A stretch of DNA of 64,000 nt from Uruburuella testudinis (GTDB taxonomy: Bacteria > Pseudomonadota > Gammaproteobacteria > Burkholderiales > Neisseriaceae): assembly GCF_022870865.1 (NCBI RefSeq), contig NZ_CP091508.1, positions 992,001 to 1,056,000 on the forward strand, written 5' to 3'. The number at the start of each line of letters is the position of its first letter. Positions within the stretch are counted from its first letter, which is position 1. The notes under the pieces are model-generated. The model worked only from the letters and a program-made list of their open reading frames with translations, had not been told where the DNA came from and made no database searches. The translations under genes were made by a program, and so were the position numbers. Shown here piece by piece: positions 27,947 through 34,953 of the stretch.

Positions 27947-28384
27947 TTATTGAGATAATAATTTATTGATGATGAAATCATTAAGATTGGATGCAATTTT
28001 AATTTTAGTTTCATGCCCTATTGCCCATATTTCCATATAGGGATGCTTATTTGTGTTCATAAAATAATTCATATCCATGCCATCACTAGAAATAGGAATA
28101 AATTTACTATCTTCCGTTCCAACTTGGTGATATTCACGTAGCCGCTTTGTTACCGTCACAACGTTTTGCCATAAAGGGGGAGTATCATTCGTGTGAATAG
28201 GCAACCCATATATTTCAATACCATTTCCAATCAAAGCCCCGAAGTTATATAGAAATTGCTTATATTCTTCAGGAAAAGAAACACCCAATTCATTTTCTGC
28301 GCTCATAACAGTATCTTCTGAAACAGCTCCAAATTTTTCACTTTGGGAATAGAATACTTGCAATAAGTTCTCAAAATCTATCAT
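27947..28384 (-). CDS. SUKH/SMI1-KNR4 family immunity protein
   Basis: A 145-residue protein with the SMI1/KNR4 pattern: N-terminal helix, then VMSAENELGVSFPEEYKQFLYNFGALIGNGIEIYGL, a WQNVVTVT strand and YMEIWAIGHETKIKIASN. SUKH proteins neutralise nuclease toxins of polymorphic toxin systems. It starts 14 bp after the toxin stop with AAGGAATAT before the ATG, the usual toxin-immunity spacing. The region is AT-rich compared with the exoprotein body, as expected for an exchanged module. Confidence 0.8.
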   Translation of the reverse strand: MIDFENLLQVFYSQSEKFGAVSEDTVMSAENELGVSFPEEYKQFLYNFGALIGNGIEIYGLPIHTNDTPPLWQNVVTVTKRLREYHQVGTEDSKFIPISSDGMDMNYFMNTNKHPYMEIWAIGHETKIKIASNLNDFIINKLLSQ

Positions 28385-28398
28385 TCATATATTCCTTG

Positions 28399-31236
28399 TT
28401 AATTTTGAATTTTACCAGTATTCAACAATTCTTGATAACGTTGTTTCCAGTAAGTATTTGTATAGTTACTTTGACGTACAGGGTTTCCTGGACCTGGAAT
28501 ATGAAGAGGCCCTCCTGTTACGGTATCATATCTATTTTGTGAACGGGAAATTTCAATCATTTGTCCAGTCGTTCGTCCTACATGGTGTAAAACAACAGGC
28601 TCCCAATCACCTGAACTCCCTCTTACGAATGGGGCATTACCATTTTTCATTCGGGTAATGTTTTCTCTTGTTAGAGGAATATCAGTTCTTTGAATTACCA
28701 ATTCACCTCTATGACGAGTTATCGCAGTCCATATCTGGCTATTTTTAAATGTAGTTCGTGCGCTATTAATAAATGCAAACTCATTCTCATTTAAACTACG
28801 GAAATCATGAAGAGAACTAGTATGGTTGGTTTGTTGTGAGGAATTGCTATTAATAGAATATGATTGATTAAAACGAGCAACATATTCAGCCTGACTCCTT
28901 CCTCTCGGCTGTGTTCTTAAAAATTCAGCAAATGCTCTCATTTGAGCAACTTCAGCAGAGGTAACAATTCCCCTGCCTTCGGAGTCTACATTTCTAGCTG
29001 TTGGAAATCCGTTGAAATTAGGAATAAATGAGCGGACTTGAGCAAATTGAAGATTGTACGCAGCAATGTTGAGGTCATTGCGTATTAATTGTGGCGTTCT
29101 AAACCCGCGCCCAGCCTGGTTGTTTTCAGCAGCATTCTGCCCAATCACTCCCGAAATCTGCGTATTCAACGCCGCACCGTTATCTCCCGTTGCACCCACC
29201 AAAGCCGCAATCACGCCCGTGGTGGATTTGATTTCGTCTTTCACGCTTTCGGGTAAGAGATTCGGATTGAATTCGCCCGTAACCGGGTCGATGGCAGTTT
29301 GACCGTCGTCGTATTGCCGGCTCAGATATGTTGCGGCTTTTTCGGCTGCAACCGCTGCCGATCCGCCGCTTAACGGGTCGCCGCTGTTAATATAGCTTAA
29401 GGTTGCGCCCAAGAGGAAGTGGCCGACCATTTGTGCGGCTTCGTTTTGGTTTTCTCCGTGGCCGAAGGTGTTGCCGATGGCGGCGGAGGCATAGGGAGAC
29501 AGGGTGTTGGCGGCGGTTTGCAGGTTGGTTTGGCCGCCGAGTATGCCGGTGAGCAGGATGGTGCCTGCGTTCACTGCGCGGGATTTGCTGCCGCCTATGC
29601 CCCAGTTTTTGGCTTCGGTATCGGCATTGCGGTAGGCTTCGGATTCGCTGCTTAAAATGGTTTGGCGTTCGATGTCGCTCAGTTGGCTGAAAGCTTCGTA
29701 ACTGCCGTCATTTTGGGCTTTCAGACGGCCTTCGTATTCCGCTTCGGCTTTAGCCCGCTCTTCGGCTGCTGCCTGTTGGCGGTTGCCGCTGAAGGTACGC
29801 GCTGCGGATACGATGTCTGCCGTTGCTTTCGCTACAATCTGCTGCTTCTCGGTAATCGCGGCCAAATCGGGCAGGGCGTTGACTGCTCTGTGGGCGCTGC
29901 TGCTGTCGCTGTTGATGCCCAATGCTTGGGTGGTGGTTTCTTGACCGCCGATATTCAGACGGCCTGCGCTGAGGGTGGCACGGGTAATGCTGCTGTCGCT
30001 GCCGCTTTCATATTGGGGCAGGGTCGGGCTGTAGCCGGGGCCTTGGCTTATGCTTTGGCCGGCTACGGCGGATGCTTGGCCGAGGGGGCTTTGTTGGAAG
30101 GCTTCGCTGCTGCTGAGCCCGCCGCCGTAGCCGCCGCTCAACCCCACATTCGTTGCTTTGTAGCTGCTGTGGTTTTGAATATCTTCAAAGGTCAGCGCGT
30201 TGGCGGTCAGCCCGTTATTCTCTTTCGCCGCGGTTGAGGCAATGGCGCCGCCTTTAAGGTGCACGCTGTCGGCGTTGATGTGGTAGCCGCCGTCGCCGGC
30301 AAACAGGCCGGATTGGGTGTGGACGGTATTGCTGCTGCCCGAGGCTTTGCTTTGGTTGAAATTGCCGGAAGCTTCCCAGGCGCTGCCGAGGGCGATTTGT
30401 ATTCTGGCACCGGCGCCGCTTTGTTTGCTGGTTTGCGACAGCGTATCTTGCACGCTTTCGATATTCAGACGGCCTTTAACATCGGCATCGATGCGGTTGG
30501 CGGTCGCGGTGGCGCCTTTGAGGGCGGTATCGCCCCGGCTGTTGAGGCGGATATGGCCGGCGTTCAGCTCGGTGGGGTTGTGGCTGCCGGCATCGAGGCG
30601 CTGGCGGCCTTTGGTGGCGCCGGCTTCGGCGTAAACATAGACACCGGTTTGCGCGCCCACTGAAACACCGACACCGACCGATGCGCCGAAGCTGCTGTTT
30701 TTGCCGTCGCGGTGGCGGCTGCTGTGGCCGGATTCGAGGCTGATGTCTTTTGCCGAATCGAGGCTGAGGGTGCCGCCCGCGGTGGCGGCGGTGTGTTGCA
30801 GACGGATATTGCCCTCAGTCGATTGTAGTCTCAGATTGCCGCCGGCGCTGAGGGTGTTGCGCCGGCTGTCGGCATAGCTTTGGTTTTGGCTGGCATTGGC
30901 GGTTTTAAAGCCGACGCCGGCTTCGGCTTTGGCCAATACCGCACCCTGCTGCAAATCATCAGGGTTGGCGGCCACGCCGTTTTTAAGGGCATCGGCGGCA
31001 ACTTTGGTATTGCGGGCGGCGGCATCGGTGACTTTGCCGACCGCATCGTAAAGCTGATAGCCCTGTGCGGCGGCGGCCATGCCCTGAAGGGCGCGGGTGC
31101 GGTCGCCGGCGTTGCTGTCGGCGGCATCTTCAACGGCATAGGCCAGCTCGATCAGCGGCGAAGACACTTTGGCAAAGGTGCCGATTTTAACGTCGCGCTC
31201 GGATTGGTGGCTGCTGCGGTTATAGGCCAGCACCAC
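28399..31236 (-). pseudogene. 5'-truncated TpsA/CdiA-like exoprotein with putative LHH nuclease tip
   Basis: A 945-codon frame, open further up to a TGA at 31379 but lacking the secretion (TPS) domain and an ATG. It holds filamentous-haemagglutinin-type repeats (RRNTLSAGGNLRLQSTEGNI, DVKGRLNIESVQD), then a pre-toxin part (LLPESVKDEIKSTTGVIAAL, GVIGQNAAENN) and a C-terminal domain with WEPVVLHHVGRTTGQMIEIS, whose Leu-His-His fits the LHH branch of HNH/EndoVII nucleases. The tip is AT-rich and distinct in codon use from the body. Without its N-terminus it cannot be secreted from here, so it is most likely a silent cassette or a remnant; a GTG at 31236 could start an intracellular fragment. Confidence 0.72.
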
Positions 31237-31273
31237 ACAATGCTGCGGGCAGGGGGGGTCGAGGTCTTGTGCG

Positions 31274-31331
31274 GCGGTTCTTGGATTGTTAAGGAACGGG
31301 AGGCCGTCTGAAAGAGGTTTCAGGCGGCCTG
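31274..31331. repeat. Cassette boundary element with inverted DUS (copy 2)
   Basis: TGGATTGTTAAGGAACGGGA then AGGCCGTCTGAAAG and TTTCAGGCGGCCT. It parallels the element at 27834-27884. Here it lies inside the open frame of the exoprotein fragment, encoding Leu-Ser-Asp-Gly-Leu-Pro-Phe-Leu-Asn-Asn on the minus strand. Confidence 0.6.
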
Positions 31332-31377
31332 AGAACGTGTGTGCTTCTTGCGGAATACACTCTACGCTTGGAGAAAA

Positions 31378-32020
31378 TCAAGGGATTAAAATACTGCTGT
31401 TTTTCTCAGCACGTTCTTTCCATATCGGCCGCCATTCTTTTACTCGTTCGCGGTAAGGTTCATAAATGGGGCGGTCCGTAGGGAAATCGTCACGGATAAA
31501 GCGCTCTACATAATCAAAATCCAGCAATACGGCACGGGCGATACAGTTGCCCAGCCCTTCGTAGCCTTCAGTTGTGCGGTGGTTAGGAAACTCGCCGACA
31601 ATTGGGTAGCTGCTTAAAAAGGTTGTTTCATCCGAGCTGGAGAAATAGCGGTTAACCAAATCGACACCACGTGCAAAAAAGTCAGCAACATAGGCTTTCG
31701 CATCGGGTAGGGTGTGTACCAGCTGTTGATAAATCATTACGTTATTATGGGCTTCGGGTGACAGAATCAGCATTCGGCAGGTCCATTTTGCTGGTTTGAA
31801 TCCCTTAAAACTTTCTTTTCGAACTTTGTTAACCGATGTGTTATAAACCATAACGCTTGGTTCTGCAGATAAATGGAGTACCCAAGAAGGATCTATCCAA
31901 ATTTCGGAATGATTTAATTCCTTATATTTGAATTTTTGCGCATGGTAATACCATCCTGGATATTGAGTAGCAATATCTTGGCAAATTTCAACAACATGAA
32001 GCCGCGCGAGATAAACCGCT
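31378..32020 (-). pseudogene. Unrecognised ORF, 5' end lost at the prophage border
   Basis: The annotatable part from ATG 31851 has 157 residues, but the frame stays open up to a TAA at about 32021 (HVVEICQDIATQYPGWYYHA, NHSEIWIDPSWVLHLSAEPS) with no start codon, so the true N-terminus is missing. The sequence (CRMLILSPEAHNNVMIYQQL, FDYVERFIRDDFPTDRPIYE) shows no family I can name. Its place upstream of a toxin cassette suggests an immunity protein of an earlier cassette, cut by the Mu-like prophage insertion. That is inference. Confidence 0.5.
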
Positions 32021-32063
32021 TACTTCTGTGAGATATTTACCCTTAAAATCTGTTACACACAGC

Positions 32064-32079
32064 GCAACAAAGTTACAAA
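32064..32079 (+). repeat. 16-bp inverted repeat, left arm, around com/methyltransferase
   Basis: GCAACAAAGTTACAAA is the exact reverse complement of 33473-33488. The pair encloses the DUF6900 gene, the methyltransferase and com. Confidence 0.6.
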
Positions 32080-32199
32080 TCCTGTCAAATTTCGGCAGGA
32101 TTTTTTTCATTCACCCAAACATAGCACTACCATTGCTAGGTAAATCCGTGAAAGTACGGCATCATGTGTTCATTGAAAACGACACGCAGGGATTTGAAA

Positions 32200-32400
32200 A
32201 TGGGCGCAACCAAGAGCCACAACCGCACTGCACCGGTAAGTCTGCTTGCAACCATCGCGGCCGAAGAACTTTTTATTGAAAACTTGCAAACACAAAACAG
32301 CGGCGCAGATTTCCACGAGGTATCCGTAGGGTGTGTCGCATCCGCATTAAAGGCGGCTTATGAAGCAGGCTACAAAGCTGCTCAATCGAAAAATAAATAA
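32200..32400 (+). CDS. DUF6900-like small phage protein
   Basis: A 66-residue protein: LLATIAAEELFIENLQTQNS, then DFHEVSVGCVASALKAAYEAGY. This pattern (helix, ENLQTQNSGADFHEVSV, helix) is that of the small DUF6900 proteins found on plasmids and phages, with unknown function. It is on the plus strand, opposite to the late operon, and shares a bidirectional terminator with the methyltransferase. An earlier ATG at 32164 is less likely, as the family match starts near 32200. Confidence 0.6.
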   Translation: MGATKSHNRTAPVSLLATIAAEELFIENLQTQNSGADFHEVSVGCVASALKAAYEAGYKAAQSKNK

Positions 32401-32401
32401 T

Positions 32402-32427
32402 AAAAGGGACGCCAACGTCCCTTTTAT
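32402..32427. terminator. Bidirectional terminator
   Basis: AAAAGGGACG-CCAA-CGTCCCTTTT lies between the convergent DUF6900 gene and the methyltransferase gene, with A and T runs on both sides. Confidence 0.88.
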
Positions 32428-32432
32428 TATGC

Positions 32433-33218
32433 CTACCAATTACAGATAACCAGCTCGCCGCTGGTTTTTTGCGTTTTATCGCGCCCCACACTATAGGCCA
32501 GCTCCAGCCGTTGAATCCGAAAATCTTTAAACAGCCCGCGGATGTCGGAATGGTCATTGATAGACAGCATGACCTTACCTTGTGCGGTGGCCATTACTTC
32601 GGCCAGTTGCTGATACTGCGACCAATCGAAAGCGCGGTCATAGCCTGCGGTTTGCCAATACGGCGGGTCGGCGTAGAAAAAGGTATGTGGGCGGTCGTAT
32701 CGTTTGAAGCAACGTTGCCACGGCTCGTTTTCGATGTAGACACCGTTGAGCCGACGCTGGGCGGCTTTCAGACGGTCTGCAATATCTACAGCGGTGAAAC
32801 CACGACCGGTTGTGGAGGTGCCGAAATGTTGGTCGGTCACTTTGCCGCCGAACGCGGTGTGCTGTAGGTAAAAGAATCTTGCTGCCCGTTGAATATCAGT
32901 CATGCTTTCGGGTGGTGTAGATTGCAGACGGGTGAATACTTCACGGCTGGTCAGCGCCCACTCGAATTGGCGCACAAACTCGTCAAAATGGTGCTGTACA
33001 ATGCGGTAGAGGTTAATCAAGCCGCCGTTGAGATCGTTGAGCACCTCGGTCTTGGCCTTTTCGGGGCGCAGAAAAAACAGCGCTGCGCCACCTGCAAAAA
33101 GCTCTACGTAGCAGCAATGCTCGGGAAACATCGGAATCAGATGCTTGGCCAGGCGGCGTTTGCCGCCCATCCACGGCACCAACGGCTGCGGTTTTTGAGG
33201 TTGAGGTTTTAGTGTCAT
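32433..33218 (-). CDS. D12-class DNA adenine methyltransferase (phage)
   Basis: A 261-residue N6-adenine methyltransferase. N-terminal PLVPWMGGKRRLAKHLIPMF and YVELFAGGAALFFL form the SAM site; the catalytic motif is FFYADPPYW, followed by INDHSDIRGLF and ending LVICNW. It probably protects phage DNA from restriction. It occupies the place of the mom gene in Mu, next to com. ATG 33218 follows TAGGAGTGCAA at good spacing; a GTG six bases earlier overlaps the ribosome site. Confidence 0.9.
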   Translation of the reverse strand: MTLKPQPQKPQPLVPWMGGKRRLAKHLIPMFPEHCCYVELFAGGAALFFLRPEKAKTEVLNDLNGGLINLYRIVQHHFDEFVRQFEWALTSREVFTRLQSTPPESMTDIQRAARFFYLQHTAFGGKVTDQHFGTSTTGRGFTAVDIADRLKAAQRRLNGVYIENEPWQRCFKRYDRPHTFFYADPPYWQTAGYDRAFDWSQYQQLAEVMATAQGKVMLSINDHSDIRGLFKDFRIQRLELAYSVGRDKTQKTSGELVICNW

Positions 33219-33307
33219 TTGCACTCCTATATATAGAGAGAAAACGGCACTCGAGGCGCTCTGGTTGGTTTTAAAACGTGGTTATCAGCTTTGCGGCAAT
33301 CCGAGCC

Positions 33308-33490
33308 TTATAAGCGTTGGCTGCATCCACTGCGTCCTTTCGGGCTGGGATGCTCGGCATTCGTTGTTAAAGAGCTGAAACGGTTGATGGCTTTGCATCG
33401 TGGGCATTTGATTTCAAAGTTGCCCAAGCCGACAGCCAACAGTTTGGCGCAGCTTCGACACCGACACCGATTTTTGTAACTTTGTTGCAT
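33308..33490 (-). CDS. com: Com-family zinc-ribbon translational activator
   Basis: A 60-residue protein with RCRCRSCAKLLAVGLGNFEI followed by KCPRCKAINRF, giving the four-Cys zinc ribbon CxxC-x16-CxxC of Mu Com. In Mu, Com binds the mom mRNA and unmasks its ribosome site. Here the next gene is a D12 adenine methyltransferase, so Com presumably controls that gene. Its ATG overlaps the 16-bp inverted repeat, and it is preceded by a structured RNA region. Confidence 0.85.
   Translation of the reverse strand: MQQSYKNRCRCRSCAKLLAVGLGNFEIKCPRCKAINRFSSLTTNAEHPSPKGRSGCSQRL
33473..33488 (-). repeat. 16-bp inverted repeat, right arm
   Basis: TTTGTAACTTTGTTGC, exact reverse complement of 32064-32079. 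It overlaps the first codons of com and could also supply a -35 region (TTGTAA) for plus-strand transcription of the structured RNA. Confidence 0.6.
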
Positions 33491-33510
33491 TTTTTTGTAT
33501 GACTCCTGCG

Positions 33511-33656
33511 GTTAGTGATAAAATCCGCATCCCTCGCGAGGGAACGGTTAAAAAGGCTAACGCAGGCTGTGACTGCTGAAGCTGGCGCGGATGGGTGCTC
33601 GTAACACCGCCGCGCAGCCGTTTTATCTTGCTGCCCGCCGTTTCATACGGCGGGCT
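33511..33656 (+). ncRNA. Structured RNA, candidate C4-type antisense RNA
   Basis: Between com and the NlpC/P60-like gene. GATAAAA (33517) can pair with TTTTATC (33621), ATCCGC (33523) with GCGGAT (33587), CCCTCGCGAGGG is a hairpin (33531-33542), GTTA-AAAAGGC-TAAC is another, and GCTG/CGCGG pairs with CCGCG/CAGC around GGTG..CACC. A GC-rich terminator GCCCGCCG / CGGCGGGC ends it at 33633-33655. The GGCTAACG..GCTGTGACTGC core resembles what I recall of phage C4 antisense RNAs. A possible promoter is TTGTAA (33475) with TATGAC 18 bp on. Strand and family are inferences. Confidence 0.5.
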
Positions 33657-33659
33657 TTG

Positions 33660-34145
33660 CTATTGGCCGTGCGTTATCGGTGCGAGTGCCGATTGCAGTT
33701 TGGCTAAGCTGTTCGGGCTGTAGTGATGCGGGGCGGTATGGCCAAGTGCATAGGCACACCATTCACTGCAAAACCATTTATTGCGGCGGTGGCGGGTGCC
33801 GACAATCACACCCACGGCGCCGAGCCAGTCGTAACCGCGGCCGCGGGTACAACTGAAGACAAACTGTAAGCGTGTGTGGGCGGCAATGTCGCTCGGCAAT
33901 GGGATTAAATCCCATTTTTCAGACGGCAGCGGCATGGTTTTACAGCGCACACCGCCGTCGCGGATAGAGCTGGAATAGCAATCCAAGAGGCCGTCTGAAC
34001 GCTGTATTGAGATTTCGCAATGGCTGTACGGCCCCGCCGTCAGTAGGCGGGTGAGCCAGTCTGAAAAGCGGGCGATCAGGTCATAGGGGCGTTTGATGCT
34101 TTTGCGGCCTTTGTATAGTGCGAGATAGATTGTCGGGCGGGTCAT
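33660..34145 (-). CDS. NlpC/P60-superfamily-like phage protein (YiiX-type)
   Basis: A 161-residue protein with the YiiX/papain-like arrangement: GPYSHCEISI near residue 42 (conserved His) and NKWFCSEWCAYALG near residue 135 (candidate catalytic Cys). Related proteins cleave peptide or amide bonds; in phages they sit near tail fibre genes and may attack the cell wall on entry. ATG 34145 overlaps the TGA of the upstream fibre-assembly gene. This is the only visible candidate for a wall-active enzyme in the prophage. Confidence 0.65.
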   Translation of the reverse strand: MTRPTIYLALYKGRKSIKRPYDLIARFSDWLTRLLTAGPYSHCEISIQRSDGLLDCYSSSIRDGGVRCKTMPLPSEKWDLIPLPSDIAAHTRLQFVFSCTRGRGYDWLGAVGVIVGTRHRRNKWFCSEWCAYALGHTAPHHYSPNSLAKLQSALAPITHGQ

Positions 34146-34912
34146 GCTGCGGCCTCGTATGTGGCCGTCCAACCGCTGCTGTAGTCGTAATCGAGCGGCT
34201 CGGCAGCGGCAAGCATGGCGGCACGGTGGCGCTCGGCGTTGGTAAAGTCGGCCTGCTCATCGGTAAGCAACTTAATGGACAGCTCATCCAATAAAGTTTT
34301 GGTCATTTCGATAAAGCTGTTGTCCATCGTTTTCCACTGCATGCCGGGCGGCAACTCGGGCAGTGTGCGCATAAAGGTGTATTGCTGGCGGGTGGCATCA
34401 TCGGTTTGAAACCACTTGCTTACGCTATCAAGATAGACACCGCCGCGCAGATTGGCATGGCGCTTGTTTTTGATGGCCTCCCAAACCGCTGCCTGCTCGG
34501 CTTCACGCTTTATATTTGCGTTGCCGGTGCTGATTTGCCAGCGGCCGTCTGCAAATGTGTGGTAATGGCTGGGGCGCGGCTCGGTTGTGTAGCCTTCGGG
34601 GTAGTTGCCGGGCTGCTCAATCAGCAGTGATTCACCCCCGGCGGTGCTGTATACCGTTTCGCCGCGGTGGTCGGGCAGGTATTGCCATGTTTCAGTGCCT
34701 ACATCCCAAAATGCCAGTTTGCCGGGGCGCTCTTCAGGCGGTGTGGTGTCGATGCACATTGCCGGCAGCAGATAAACGCCGGCATCTGCTTCCATCGGGC
34801 TTAAATCGGCTTCTGCCCGGCCGGCATAGTAGCCATTTGCATCAAGTTGGCACACGGGTTTGGTGGCGGGGTATAGTGTTTCACCTGCGTTGGCGATGTC
34901 GTTTTCATTCAC
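34142..34912 (-). CDS. Tail fibre assembly-like protein (DUF4376)
   Basis: A 256-residue protein. The N-terminal half resembles fibre-assembly chaperones (PVCQLDANGYYAGRAEADLS, WQYLPDHRGETVYST). The C-terminal half (AVWEAIKNKRHANLRGGVYL, KWFQTDDATRQQYTFM) is the DUF4376 module. It is directly behind the tail fibre gene, the typical position for a protein that helps fold or attach the fibre. It overlaps the next gene by 4 bases. Confidence 0.8.
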   Translation of the reverse strand: MNENDIANAGETLYPATKPVCQLDANGYYAGRAEADLSPMEADAGVYLLPAMCIDTTPPEERPGKLAFWDVGTETWQYLPDHRGETVYSTAGGESLLIEQPGNYPEGYTTEPRPSHYHTFADGRWQISTGNANIKREAEQAAVWEAIKNKRHANLRGGVYLDSVSKWFQTDDATRQQYTFMRTLPELPPGMQWKTMDNSFIEMTKTLLDELSIKLLTDEQADFTNAERHRAAMLAAAEPLDYDYSSGWTATYEAAA

Positions 34913-34953
34913 GGTGTTTTCCTTTGCTTACGGTTTCAGTTTTTCAGACGACC

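Noticed and set aside
29419..31311. Several plus-strand Gly/Ala/Val-rich open frames opposite the exoprotein fragment
   Set aside because: They mirror the GC-rich codons of the exoprotein on the other strand; no start signals or domains.
32021..32060. Attempt to fix the exact prophage right terminus (5'-TG ends)
   Set aside because: Several TG dinucleotides fit, and no matching CA end with a 5-bp duplication could be paired with certainty near 60.5 kb.
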